Source: an uncultured bacterium (lineage in GTDB: Bacteria; Armatimonadota; Hebobacteria; CAIYQO01). Taken from it: a stretch of 64,000 nt of DNA. Location: positions 1-64,000 of the forward strand of contig CAIYQO010000208.1 in NCBI GenBank assembly GCA_903928345.1, in the 5' to 3' direction. Below, piece by piece: positions 52,474-60,898 of the stretch. Made by a program: the position numbers and the translations under genes. The stretch's first letter is position 1, and the number at the start of each line of letters is the position of its first letter. The notes under the pieces are model-generated. The model saw nothing but the letters and a program-made list of their open reading frames with translations. It was not told the origin of the DNA and did not search any database.

Positions 52474-53112
52474 CTACCCAAACAGCGCCGCTTCGACCGC
52501 GGTGCACAGCGCATGGTAGATGGGCAGGTGGTACTCCTGAATCTGCGCGGTAGTGGCGCCGGGGGCGATGACGGCTAGGTCGCAGGCGGGAGCGAGTTTG
52601 CCGCCGGTCTTCCCCGTCAGCGCGATGGTGGTCAACCCGCGCCAGCGCGCCACCTGCACCGCGGCGAGCACGTTGGCGGCATTGCCGGAGGTGCTGAGGG
52701 CCAGCAGCACATCGCCCGGCTGCCCCATGGCGAGCACCCCCTGGGCGAAGATCAGGTCGGGGTCGATGTCGTTGGCCACGGCGGTGGTGAGGGCCAGCGC
52801 CGCGGGCAGCGCCACCGCGGGCAGCGCCTGCTGCAATTGCCCCCCGAGGCGCGCGCCCTCCGCGCCATACAGCGCCGTCAGTGCCGCCTGCGCCTCCGCC
52901 GGCAGCGGGCGAGGCAGGTTGAACCCCTTCATCAGCTCCCCGGCGATATGCAGGCAATCGGCCGCGCTGCCCCCGTTGCCCGCCAGCAGCAGCTTGCCCC
53001 CCGCGCGAAATCGCTGGATAAGCGTCTCCGCCGCCGCCGTGATAGACGCCTCCACCGGCGCCAGGGCGGGGTAGCGGGTGAGGAGGTCGGTGATGGCGGG
53101 GAGGGTGGGCAT
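52474..53112 (-). CDS. gmhA: SIS-domain phosphosugar isomerase, GmhA-like
   Basis: The 212-residue product has the GmhA/DiaA pattern: LLLAGNGGSAADCLHIAGEL, a variable middle, VLLALSTSGNAANVLAAV and TGKTGGKLAPACDLAV. It probably turns sedoheptulose 7-phosphate into D-glycero-manno-heptose 7-phosphate for heptose synthesis. No other heptose gene is adjacent, and DiaA-like or other phosphosugar roles are possible. The middle is ~20 residues longer than in Escherichia GmhA. The start is ATG 53112 behind AGGAG. Confidence 0.83.
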   Translation of the reverse strand: MPTLPAITDLLTRYPALAPVEASITAAAETLIQRFRAGGKLLLAGNGGSAADCLHIAGELMKGFNLPRPLPAEAQAALTALYGAEGARLGGQLQQALPAVALPAALALTTAVANDIDPDLIFAQGVLAMGQPGDVLLALSTSGNAANVLAAVQVARWRGLTTIALTGKTGGKLAPACDLAVIAPGATTAQIQEYHLPIYHALCTAVEAALFG

Positions 53113-53130
53113 GATGGGCTCCTGAAAAGA

Positions 53131-53158
53131 ACTCGGGAGGGCGGTTGCCCTCCCGAGT
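53131..53158 (-). terminator. Terminator of rpoD
   Basis: The 12-base arms 53131-53142 and 53147-53158 pair perfectly around GGTT. TCTTTTC follows on the minus strand. Confidence 0.85.
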
Positions 53159-53166
53159 CGAGAGTG

Positions 53167-54969
53167 TTAGTCCAAAAAGTCGCGCAGCAACTGGCGCTTT
53201 TTGTTGGCGCGCAGCTTTTTTAGCGCCTTGGCTTCGATCTGGCGGATGCGTTCGCGGGTCACTTCGAAGATGTGGCCCACTTCTTCCAGCGTGCGGGCGT
53301 AGCCATCGTCGAGGCCGAAGCGCAGCTTCAGCACGTCGCGCTCGCGCGGGGTCAGGGTGTTGAGCACCGACTCCAACTGTTCGCGCAGCACCAGGATGGT
53401 GGCAGCGTCGGCGGGCGAGACGGCGTCCTGATCCTCGATGAAGTCGCCGAGGTGGCTGTTGTCTTCCTCGCCGATCGGCGTTTCCAGCGACAGCGGCTCC
53501 GGCGCGATCTTAAAGATCTCCCCCATGCGGTGCACCGACTTCGCTTTATCCTCGGTGGTGGCGAAGGGGCCGTCCATCTCCTCGGCGATCTCTTCCAGGC
53601 TCGGTTCGCGCCCCAGGTCCTGCACCAGTTGGCGCGAGACCTTGATGAGCTTGTTGATCGTCTCCACCATGTGCACCGGGATGCGGATGGTGCGGCCCTG
53701 GTCGGCGATGGCGCGCGTGATCGCCTGGCGAATCCACCAGGTGGCGTAGGTCGAGAACTTGAACTTCTTGCGATAGTCGAACTTCTCCACCGCGCGGATG
53801 AGGCCGATGTTACCTTCCTGGATGAGGTCGAGGAAGGACATGCCGCGCCCGCTGTACTTCTTCGCGATGCTCACCACCAGGCGCAGGTTGGCCTCGGTGA
53901 GGCGCTTCTTGGCGGCCTCGCCGCGGGAGATGGTGCGCTGAATCCAGAAGATCGTCGCGGCGACGGTATTTTCGTCGGAGTCGACTTCGCTCTCACGCAG
54001 CACCAGCGTCACCGGCACCGGGCGCATCCCCTCGGCGCGCTTGGCATGGTACACCTTGCCGATGCGCAACGCGAAGACCAGCTCCGGTTCCGTCTTTTCC
54101 AGGATGGTGCGGGCGTCGTAGCGCGAGCGCAGTTGCTCTGCCTCTTCCTCCGGCAGCTCTTCCTCTTCCCCGCGGCTCTCGGAGCGGAACTCCTCCCACA
54201 CGCGGCGCAAGAAGAGCAACTCGCGCACTTTCCCTTCGTCGAACCCATCGAGCAACTTCTTGTACTGCTTCTCGCGCGCCTCGTATTCCTTCTTCGCGCG
54301 CGCCAACTGCTCCGGCGTCATGTTGTCCTTGGACAGCGTGGCGCGGCGTTGGGCGAAATCCGACGCGCGCTGGGTGAGGAAGCCACTGAAGTACTCCAGC
54401 GACTCTTCCACCGACATCGTCATCGGGTCGCGCTCCATGGGGAGGCGCTTGATGGCGTCGTCGAGGATGTCCATCGTTTCGTGTAGCGCGCGGTCGCCGG
54501 AGCGCTCCACCGCGCCTTCGGTGGCGTCCACGGTGGGCTCGAAGCCCAATATATCGGTGCAGTAATCCCACACCCGCTGCAGTTTCATCAGCAGGTTGGA
54601 TTTCTCCAACTGCTTGGCGTATTCGATCTCTTCCTTGGGGGTAAGCAGCGGCACCCGGCCGATTTCGCGCAAATACATGCGTACGGAATCGTCCGGCGGA
54701 ATGCCTTCGGTGGAGACCAGCTCTTCGTCCGGCAGCTCCAGCGTGCTCGCCGCCGCCGTGGGCGGCCGCGGCACTTCAGCGGCCTCGGGGAGCTTCTCGA
54801 CGATCTGGATGCCTTCACTGCTTACGGTCTCCAGGATCTCATCGATGGACTCCGCGTCAAGATCCTCACCCGCCAGGATATCGTTGATCTCCTCGTAGGT
54901 AAGCACCCCGCCGCTCTGGCGCCCCCGCTCCAGCAGCTTCTCCACCTCTTGACTATGGCTCATGTGCAT
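53167..54969 (-). CDS. rpoD: Primary RNA polymerase sigma factor (SigA/RpoD)
   Basis: The 600-residue product is a group 1 sigma factor. It has region 1.1 ([20 protein letters not shown]), region 1.2 ([17 protein letters not shown]), a ~200-residue charged non-conserved insert, regions 2.3-2.4 ([17 protein letters not shown]) that melt and read the -10 box, and region 4.2 ([18 protein letters not shown]) that reads the -35 box. This agrees with the TTGACR/TANNNT promoters seen here. The start is ATG 54969 (or 54963); no clear ribosome site is visible. A TAAAAT box ~15 bases upstream implies a very short leader. dnaG lies upstream, as in many macromolecular-synthesis operons. Confidence 0.96.
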   Translation of the reverse strand: MHMSHSQEVEKLLERGRQSGGVLTYEEINDILAGEDLDAESIDEILETVSSEGIQIVEKLPEAAEVPRPPTAAASTLELPDEELVSTEGIPPDDSVRMYLREIGRVPLLTPKEEIEYAKQLEKSNLLMKLQRVWDYCTDILGFEPTVDATEGAVERSGDRALHETMDILDDAIKRLPMERDPMTMSVEESLEYFSGFLTQRASDFAQRRATLSKDNMTPEQLARAKKEYEAREKQYKKLLDGFDEGKVRELLFLRRVWEEFRSESRGEEEELPEEEAEQLRSRYDARTILEKTEPELVFALRIGKVYHAKRAEGMRPVPVTLVLRESEVDSDENTVAATIFWIQRTISRGEAAKKRLTEANLRLVVSIAKKYSGRGMSFLDLIQEGNIGLIRAVEKFDYRKKFKFSTYATWWIRQAITRAIADQGRTIRIPVHMVETINKLIKVSRQLVQDLGREPSLEEIAEEMDGPFATTEDKAKSVHRMGEIFKIAPEPLSLETPIGEEDNSHLGDFIEDQDAVSPADAATILVLREQLESVLNTLTPRERDVLKLRFGLDDGYARTLEEVGHIFEVTRERIRQIEAKALKKLRANKKRQLLRDFLD

Positions 54970-55278
54970 ATCGGACTCTGCCAATTTTATCACCCCTGAG
55001 CAGGCCGTCCGGCCCGTCCTCATGCGTCATGCCCACACACTGCATACTACCCATGGATACTGCCCAATTCCCATGCGGTAGGCACACGCAACAGCCGCGC
55101 TTCATCGCACCAAAGTAGTGATTCGGTCTCGCGACGGTAATCTCCTTCTGCGGTATCGGCAAAACATCCTGTGCGATTCTTCGCCTGTGACTGTACGAAG
55201 AAGCGCGCGCGGAGGCGCCGATTTCCACACGGGAGAAGAAATGTAACCGCTCGCGTGCCTGGTTAAACCCGCCGCCGG
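54970..55278. other. Gap between dnaG and rpoD
   Basis: No frame, tRNA or repeat is recognised. A TAAAAT box on the minus strand just before rpoD suggests that rpoD has its own promoter here. Confidence 0.5.
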
Positions 55279-57078
55279 TTACGACGGGTCGCCATATTGT
55301 TTTTTTTCGACTTGTCGCGATTTCTCGCGCAAGCGCGCCTGCCAGGCGCGGATCGCTTCCGGGTCGCCGGATTCCACCCCGCGCAACTGGGCGTCCGCCT
55401 GCTCCGCCACCTGCGTCTGCTGCGCGCGCGTGGTGCGGGTGTGGTATTCCTCCCGCAAGCGCTCCAGCATGCTGTCGGGCGGCAGGTCTTCGATCGGCTC
55501 CGGGTCGCGCACCACCAGCGCGGTCAGTAAACTCGTCAACGCCTCCGGCACCTGGATCCGCCGCACGTCGAGCGTGCCGTCGGACGCCAGATGCGCCTGC
55601 AGCGCCGCAAAGATGGTCCGAAAGCCCGGGTCGGTGAAGGCCTCGGTCGGTAATGTGGCGGCCCGCGTGGCTAAGGCGGCGTCATGCATCGCGGCGATCA
55701 ATATCTCGTATTCGATTTTCAGATCCACGGATGCCGTCGCCGCCACGGGTTCCCCACGCGTGGGGCGCGTGTTGCGGTCCAACCGCCCCACCTCGCCCAA
55801 TATCGCCTGCTGCAGCGAACTGTCCCCGGCACCACCGATGCGCTCTGCCAGTCGCTCGGCGTAGACGGCGCGCTCCAACGGCGGCAGCGGCTGCAGCACC
55901 CCCGCCGCGGCCCGGAAAAGGCGCACGCGGCTCTCGGCGTCACGCGCCGGGTTGGCCTGCAGCAGGCGATCCAGCTCGAACTCCACCGGGGAGAGGTCGC
56001 CGGCCAGGCAGCGCTCGAAGGCCGCCGTGCCCCCTTCGCGCAGCAGTGTGTCCGGGTCGTGCCCGGGGGGCAGGCGCACGATGCGCACGTCCACCCCCGC
56101 CTGGCGGAAGAGCGCCTGGCTGCGCAGCGCGGCGTTCACCCCGGCGCTGTCGGCGTCGAAGACCAGGTAGACCTTGTCCGCCAGCGGGCGCAGCGCGCGC
56201 ACGTGGTCCTCGCCCAGCGCGGTGCCCAGCGTGGCCACGGCTTCCGTGAATCCCGCCATATGGCAGGCGATGGTGTCGAAATACCCCTCGGTCACGATGG
56301 CCCGCCCGCGCTCCTGCATCGCCTTGCGCCCCCAGTTGAGCCCGTAGAGCAGGCGGCTTTTGTGGAAGACGGGCGTCTCGCCCGTGTTCAAATACTTGGG
56401 GTTGTCTTCCTTGACCAGCGCGCGTCCGCCAAAACCCACCACGCGCCCTACGCGGTCGTAGATGGGGATCATCAGCCGGTTACGGAAGCGGTCGAAGAGC
56501 CCGCCGCGCTCGCGTGCCAGCGCCAGCCCGGCCTTTTCCAGCACCTCGCGCGACACGCCGCGCTTCGCCAGGTGCGTGGTTAACGCGTCCCACCCCGCGG
56601 GCGCGTAGCCCAGCCCGAAGCGCTCGGCGTCCGCCGCGGACAGGCCGCGCCCTTCCAGGTAGGCGCGCGCCTGGCCGCCCGCCTTGCCGCGCAACGCGGC
56701 GCGGAAGGCGGCGGCGGCGGCTTCGTTGGCCTCCAGGATGAAGTCGCGCTCTTCCTTGCGAATCGTCATCGCGGCGTCGCGCTCGATGGGGGCGATCCCG
56801 GCGCGCTCCGCCAGGCGCTCTACCGCCTCGGGGAATTCCAGCCCCTCGGTGAGCATCAGGAAGCTCACCGCGTCGCCGCCCTTGCCACAGCCGAAGCAGT
56901 GCCAGAAGCCTTTGCCCGGATCGACGCCGAAGGAGGGGGATTTCTCCTGGTGGAACGGGCACAGCCCCACATAGCGGCCGCCGCGCTTGCGCAGCGCGAC
57001 GTACTGCCCGATCAGCGTCAGCAGATCGGTGCGTTCTTTAACCTGTTCGACATCGTAGCTGAAGCGGGTTTCGGGCAT
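55279..57078 (-). CDS. dnaG: DNA primase
   Basis: DnaG makes RNA primers at replication forks. The 599-residue product has the N-terminal zinc finger (Cys40, His43, Cys61, Cys64). Its TOPRIM core has VTEGYFDTIA and the metal acids in VFDADSAGVNAA. A C-terminal helicase-binding part follows. Its length is normal. The start is ATG 57078; the ribosome site is poor (AGAGACAGG). rpoD follows on the same strand after 309 bases, the usual neighbourhood. Confidence 0.96.
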   Translation of the reverse strand: MPETRFSYDVEQVKERTDLLTLIGQYVALRKRGGRYVGLCPFHQEKSPSFGVDPGKGFWHCFGCGKGGDAVSFLMLTEGLEFPEAVERLAERAGIAPIERDAAMTIRKEERDFILEANEAAAAAFRAALRGKAGGQARAYLEGRGLSAADAERFGLGYAPAGWDALTTHLAKRGVSREVLEKAGLALARERGGLFDRFRNRLMIPIYDRVGRVVGFGGRALVKEDNPKYLNTGETPVFHKSRLLYGLNWGRKAMQERGRAIVTEGYFDTIACHMAGFTEAVATLGTALGEDHVRALRPLADKVYLVFDADSAGVNAALRSQALFRQAGVDVRIVRLPPGHDPDTLLREGGTAAFERCLAGDLSPVEFELDRLLQANPARDAESRVRLFRAAAGVLQPLPPLERAVYAERLAERIGGAGDSSLQQAILGEVGRLDRNTRPTRGEPVAATASVDLKIEYEILIAAMHDAALATRAATLPTEAFTDPGFRTIFAALQAHLASDGTLDVRRIQVPEALTSLLTALVVRDPEPIEDLPPDSMLERLREEYHTRTTRAQQTQVAEQADAQLRGVESGDPEAIRAWQARLREKSRQVEKKQYGDPS

Positions 57079-57149
57079 AAGCCTGTCTCTGGTGGGATAC
57101 CTAAGAGTTCGACCCGGCGGGCGGAGTTCCTGCTCTCCCACCAAAGCAA

Positions 57150-57179
57150 CACGGCGCCGCGGCATGGCGCGGCGCCGTG
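57150..57179 (-). terminator. Hairpin after the lyxose-isomerase-type gene
   Basis: The 12-base arms 57150-57161 and 57168-57179 pair perfectly. The T-run on the minus strand (TTGCTTTGG) is weak, so termination may be partial and some dnaG transcripts may start upstream. Confidence 0.6.
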
Positions 57180-57195
57180 AGCGGGCAGGGGGGCG

Positions 57196-57744
57196 TTACT
57201 CGGCGATTTCGGGCATGCGCTGGATGGCGGGATCGGTGAAAACGTCCAGTTCATCGAGGCTCTTGGTGGAGAACTCCGACACTACGGCGCCGTCCGGACC
57301 GGCCTGGAACCAGTGCAGCGTGTTCGGCTGCAGGGTGTATTGCTCGCCGGGGTTGAGGATGATCTCGTGCCACACCGTCATATACGGTTTGCGCGCCGCG
57401 GGCACGGTCGCCTTGGGGGCGGCCGCCGCCTCGCCGGGCAGATAGAGGTAGACTTGGCCGGCGCGGACGCGGAAGGTCTCTTCCTTGCCCGGGTTCGTCG
57501 TGCCGATGGGCGGGTGGCGGTGCTCGGGACAGATCTGGCCGGGGAACAGCACCAGCTCTTTGCCGCAGCAACGGTCGGTATTTACGTAGACGACGAGTTC
57601 CAGCCCGATGTGCGACAGGTCGTTGAGGCCGAAATCTGCCACTTCGATGTTCGCGCGCTCCGCGGGGGTGATCACAATCCCCGCCGCGTCCAGCGCCGCC
57701 GCCGCGCGCACCTGCGCCTGCTCGAATTCCTGACGGGATAACAT
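57196..57744 (-). CDS. D-lyxose/D-mannose isomerase-type cupin
   Basis: The 182-residue product is a single cupin with the metal ligands in CPEHRHPP, the Glu of GKEETFRV and a late His in NTLHWF. NPGKEETF and YLYLPGE are typical of D-lyxose ketol-isomerases, which use Mn2+ to interconvert lyxose with xylulose and often mannose with fructose. It has no sugar transporter or kinase beside it. The start is ATG 57744 behind GGAAGGAG. Confidence 0.78.
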   Translation of the reverse strand: MLSRQEFEQAQVRAAAALDAAGIVITPAERANIEVADFGLNDLSHIGLELVVYVNTDRCCGKELVLFPGQICPEHRHPPIGTTNPGKEETFRVRAGQVYLYLPGEAAAAPKATVPAARKPYMTVWHEIILNPGEQYTLQPNTLHWFQAGPDGAVVSEFSTKSLDELDVFTDPAIQRMPEIAE

Positions 57745-57816
57745 ACGTCGCTCCTTCCGCGAGAAATCAGGGGTATGCCTCTTACAATTCCCCTCCGGCG
57801 GAGAAATCCCTTGTGC

Positions 57817-57955
57817 TGGGGGATGGAGAATGGGGAAGCGGCGTAGATTATCGACCACCGATAAGGTTTTCTTGCGCGTGACCAAGGCCATGCCTGATCG
57901 GTGCTCGTTCTTCCACCCGGTCTTCTCCCATTCCCCCCATCTCCATTTCCGCGTC
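57817..57955. repeat. G-rich inverted repeat, second decayed copy
   Basis: The left part (GGATGGAGAATGGGG, from about 57819) and the right part (CCCATTCCCCCCATCTCC, to about 57950) are imperfect complements and resemble the element at 13676-13808. The loop carries GGTTTTCTTGCG and CTCGTTCTTCC words that also occur beside the repeats at 2141 and 5775. Confidence 0.6.
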
Positions 57956-57963
57956 GCGATAAG

Positions 57964-57992
57964 TTGACGGCATTTCGTGACTTTGCTACACT
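57964..57992 (+). promoter_or_regulatory. Promoter of the metal-exporter unit
   Basis: TTGACG at 57964-57969 and TACACT at 57987-57992 are separated by 17 bases. Transcription would begin near 57999, at the 5' edge of the aptamer. Confidence 0.75.
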
Positions 57993-57998
57993 TAGCGC

Positions 57999-58100
57999 GG
58001 TATGAACAGGCGGTCCCGACTCATCGGGGCGCGGCTGGGCCCCGGGAGTGGGCAGCGGGCGAATTTGCGCCCCGTGGGACACATGTCCTGCGGGGCTTTT
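57999..58100 (+). ncRNA. NiCo (czcD-type) riboswitch with an intrinsic terminator
   Basis: The leader holds, in order, AACAGGCG, a stem, GCGGCTGGGC (58031-58040), a stem, GCAGCGG, a stem, and GTGGGACA (58074-58081). From memory these match the four conserved junction segments of the NiCo aptamer (AGCAGGCA, GCAGCCGGGC, GCAACAG, GTGGGACA). The 5' GGTATG can pair with CATGTC to close the outer helix. The 3' half alternatively forms GCCCCG...CGGGGC followed by TTTT (58069-58100), a terminator. Nickel or cobalt binding should free the downstream gene, a CDF metal exporter. Confidence 0.75.
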
Positions 58101-58118
58101 GGTTATCTGGAGGTTCGT

Positions 58119-59099
58119 GTGAACGCGCAACGGCGCAAAACTCGGGTGGCGTGGCTGTCGGTGGGGTCCAACACCTCGCTGGTGATATTGAAGTTGGTCG
58201 TCGGCGTGGCGATCCGTTCCGTGTCGGTGATTTCGGAAGCCATCCACTCCGGCGTGGACCTGCTCGCCGCCGTTATCGCCCTCGTGGCGGTGAACGAAGC
58301 GGGCCGCCCGGCGGACGACACACACCCCTTCGGCCACGGCAAGGTGGAGAACATCTCCGGCACCGTGGAGGGGCTACTCGTTTTCGTCGCCGCCGGGTGG
58401 ATCATCCTCGAGGCGGTCAACAAGCTGCGTGGCCACGCCGAGGCGAGTTCGGGCACGGGGTGGGGCGTGGCGGTCATGCTCGTGTCCTCCCTGGTGACCC
58501 TGCTCGTGTCGGCCCGCCTCGTCAAGGTGGGGCGGGAGACGGACTCCGTGGCGCTGCAGGCGGACGGCTGGCACCTGCGTACGGATGTATATACCTCCGC
58601 CGGCGTCATGACCGGGCTGGCGGCGATCTGGGTGGGCGAGCGCTTTTTCGGCGCGCACCTGTACTGGCTCGACCCGGTGGCCGCCATCGCGGTGGCGCTG
58701 CTCATCGTGCGGGCCGCATGGGGGCTCGTCCTCACCTCCGCGCGCGACCTGCTCGACGCCAGCCTGCCCGTAGAGGAAGAGCGCTGGGTGCGTGCCTACA
58801 TCACCCGTCTCAGCCCCACGGTGCGCGGTTTCCACCAGTTGCGCACGCGCAAATCCGGCCCGGTGCGCTTCATCGACTTTCACCTGCTGGTGGAGCCGGA
58901 GATGTCGGTCGAGGACGCGCACCGCATCTCCGAGGTGATCGAATGTGATTGCGAAGAGCGCTACCCCGGCTCCAACGTCACCGTGCATATCGAACCGTGC
59001 GACGGCTCCTGCACCGGCACCTGCCTCGCCGGCTGCCTCATCAGCGTGGAAGAACGGCTGGCGCATTTTGGGGACCAGGGCACCCAGGCGCAGGAGTAG
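58119..59099 (+). CDS. Cation diffusion facilitator metal exporter
   Basis: CDF proteins export divalent metals by proton antiport. The 326-residue product has six helices, the transport-site pairs HSGVD in helix 2 and HLRTD in helix 5, and the HPFGHGKVEN loop. A cytoplasmic ferredoxin-like domain follows. The tail adds Cys294, 298, 302 and 306 in a C-x3-C-x3-C-x3-C row, a likely extra metal site. The riboswitch upstream suggests Ni/Co as substrates. The start is GTG 58119, five bases after GGAGG; the open frame from 58002 runs through the aptamer and is not translated on this view. Confidence 0.9.
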   Translation: MNAQRRKTRVAWLSVGSNTSLVILKLVVGVAIRSVSVISEAIHSGVDLLAAVIALVAVNEAGRPADDTHPFGHGKVENISGTVEGLLVFVAAGWIILEAVNKLRGHAEASSGTGWGVAVMLVSSLVTLLVSARLVKVGRETDSVALQADGWHLRTDVYTSAGVMTGLAAIWVGERFFGAHLYWLDPVAAIAVALLIVRAAWGLVLTSARDLLDASLPVEEERWVRAYITRLSPTVRGFHQLRTRKSGPVRFIDFHLLVEPEMSVEDAHRISEVIECDCEERYPGSNVTVHIEPCDGSCTGTCLAGCLISVEERLAHFGDQGTQAQE

Positions 59100-59217
59100 C
59101 CCCGCCCCGTCTGTCGCCGAACGCACCTTCTGCGATTGCCCACAGGCCGACTGGTGCATGGCCGAGACAACCGACGGCCAATCCCTCCGCTCACCCCACC
59201 TCTTTTCCCCTCGCAAC

Positions 59218-59246
59218 TTGCCGAAACCGGGAACGTATAGTATTGT
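59218..59246 (+). promoter_or_regulatory. Promoter of the gmk-coaBC unit
   Basis: TTGCCG at 59218-59223 and TATTGT at 59241-59246 are separated by 17 bases, about 25 bases before the GTG of the first gene. Confidence 0.55.
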
Positions 59247-59276
59247 ATCGATGGGTGAATCCCGGGAGTTCCAGCG

Positions 59277-60035
59277 GTGCTGCCAATTCGGTGTCCGCAA
59301 TGCGGGCTGATTAACCATGCAGATGACTTTTCGTTCCCCCGGTGCGGGCAGTGCCATGACGACCTGGTACGCTGTGGCACGTGCGCGCATCTGGAGAGCG
59401 ATGCCTGCGTGCTGCCGGCGGGACAGCGCTACTTCACCCCGGACCTGGAGGGCGCCAAGCAGTGCCCGCGCTTCACGTCGCGGCACAGCGTGCGCGGTAC
59501 GCGGCTGCTCTTGCACATCCCAGCGCCGGTGTGGATGTCCGGCATGTTACTGCTGCTCTTCGGCGTGCTGCTGCTGGGCACGTGGTTCATCGATCCGGCG
59601 TGGCGCTACTTTCGCGGCAACCCGATCGAGCTGAAGGCCATCGTGCCCACGCAGGTGATGGTGGGCCGACCGGCGGTGGTGACGATGCGCGTGGTGAACA
59701 AGCTCAACCGCGCGAGCACACGCCTGTACTTCGATATCGGCGACGACTTTTTAAGTGCCGTGAAACCCGGCATGCCTATCCCCGAACCGTTGCGCGTGAC
59801 GCAGGTGGAGAAACACCTGTTGCTGGAGTACGGGGAGCTGCCCGCGGGGGGACAGATGATTCTGCAAATCCCCTTTATCCCCCAACGTGTCGGCACCCGT
59901 GCCTTCAGCGTGCGCATCTTTGCACCGAGCAACCAGCTCCAGCAGGAGCTGTCAGCGCCGGTGGCTATTCTGCCGAGTCTACCGGCAGAGACCCTCGGAC
60001 TGCAGAAGGGAGCATTGCATGAGCGTGGAAGATAA
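59277..60035 (+). CDS. Zinc-ribbon membrane protein of unknown function
   Basis: The 252-residue product begins with two CxxC pairs (IRCPQCG and PRCGQC), then VRCGTC and further cysteines, a zinc ribbon on the cytoplasmic side. One strong membrane segment follows (about 85-107: WMSGMLLLLFGVLLLGTWF). An outer beta domain (VGRPAVVTMRVVNKL, LLLEYGELPAGGQMIL) resembles an immunoglobulin-like fold. I recognise no family. The start is GTG 59277 behind GGGAG. The next gene begins inside its last 17 bases. Confidence 0.7.
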   Translation: MLPIRCPQCGLINHADDFSFPRCGQCHDDLVRCGTCAHLESDACVLPAGQRYFTPDLEGAKQCPRFTSRHSVRGTRLLLHIPAPVWMSGMLLLLFGVLLLGTWFIDPAWRYFRGNPIELKAIVPTQVMVGRPAVVTMRVVNKLNRASTRLYFDIGDDFLSAVKPGMPIPEPLRVTQVEKHLLLEYGELPAGGQMILQIPFIPQRVGTRAFSVRIFAPSNQLQQELSAPVAILPSLPAETLGLQKGALHERGR

Positions 60036-60273
60036 GATGATCGCGCGGGAAGTAATGCGCGAGTTCAGTCGGCGGCGTAATCTGGATGCCTCCGACGTCA
60101 AAATCAGCGTGTCGCGCGGCATCGGCTACGTCAGCGGGATCATCCGCGCCGCACCGGGTGAGAATATCGACCCGAAGGTGGAGATTAAATCGATTCAAGA
60201 GTCGTCGCGACGCATTGGCGGCTTGAAAGGATTATCGATCGAGGCAACGTTCGACACCTCATCGAAGCATTGA
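60019..60273 (+). CDS. Small BON-like protein
   Basis: The 84-residue product (REVMREFSRRRNLDASDVKI, VSRGIGYVSGIIRAAPGEN, GLKGLSIEATFD) has the helix-strand-strand pattern of BON domains, which sense membranes or bind ligands. There is no signal peptide. The start is ATG 60019 behind GGGAG, within the end of the previous gene. gmk begins one base after its stop. The position corresponds to where other phyla keep the small DUF370 gene beside gmk, but the sequence is not DUF370. Confidence 0.65.
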   Translation: MSVEDKMIAREVMREFSRRRNLDASDVKISVSRGIGYVSGIIRAAPGENIDPKVEIKSIQESSRRIGGLKGLSIEATFDTSSKH

Positions 60274-60274
60274 T

Positions 60275-60895
60275 ATGACACAACCTACCCCCGACGCGCA
60301 TCCGCACGGCATCCTTTTCGTGCTCTCCGGCCCATCCGGAGTGGGAAAGGACACCGTGCTGCGCCGCGCGCTGCCGAAACTCGGGCGCATCCGCACCTCG
60401 ATCTCCGTCACCACGCGTGCCCCGCGTCCGCGGGAAGCCTTTGGCGTGGACTACTTCTTCGTCACGCGCGACGAATTCCTCGCCATGCAGGCGAAGGGCG
60501 ATCTGCTGGAGCACGCGCTGGTGCACGACAACTTCTACGGCACCCCGCGCGGGTGGCTGCTGGAGCAGTTGCAGCAGGGGATCGACGTGGTGCTGGCCAT
60601 CGACGTACAGGGGGCGCTGCAGGTGCGCCGGCTGTACCCGGAGGCGGTGCTCATCTTCCTGGCCCCACCGAGTTGGGACGAACTCACCCGCCGCCTGCGC
60701 GGGCGTGCCACCGAAGACGAGGCCACCATGCAGCGCCGGCTGGAGAACGCCCGCCAGGAGCTGAGCCGGGTGGACGAGTACAACTATCTGATCGTCAACG
60801 ACAATCTGCACGAGGCCACGGAGCGTCTGCGCGCCATCGTGCTGGCCGAACGCTCCCGCCCCTGTCGGCAGGAGCACCGCTTGCAGGGGACGTAA
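60275..60895 (+). CDS. gmk: Guanylate kinase
   Basis: Gmk phosphorylates GMP to GDP. The 206-residue product has the P-loop GPSGVGKD (19-26), with Asp where Ser is usual. It also has SVTTRAPRPREAFGVDYFF for GMP binding and LAIDVQGALQVRR. The start ATG 60275 has no ribosome site of its own and lies one base after the previous stop, so translation is coupled. coaBC follows after three bases. Confidence 0.95.
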   Translation: MTQPTPDAHPHGILFVLSGPSGVGKDTVLRRALPKLGRIRTSISVTTRAPRPREAFGVDYFFVTRDEFLAMQAKGDLLEHALVHDNFYGTPRGWLLEQLQQGIDVVLAIDVQGALQVRRLYPEAVLIFLAPPSWDELTRRLRGRATEDEATMQRRLENARQELSRVDEYNYLIVNDNLHEATERLRAIVLAERSRPCRQEHRLQGT

Positions 60896-60898
60896 CCG

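Noticed and set aside
51338-52957. 539-codon version of the secreted hydrolase
   Set aside because: The extra 5' part is the wrong frame of the GmhA-like gene. The signal peptide and ribosome site place the start at 52300.
57999-58118. Longer 5' end of the CDF exporter from ATG 58002
   Set aside because: That stretch is the riboswitch and its terminator, and it translates to nothing conserved. GTG 58119 has a proper ribosome site.
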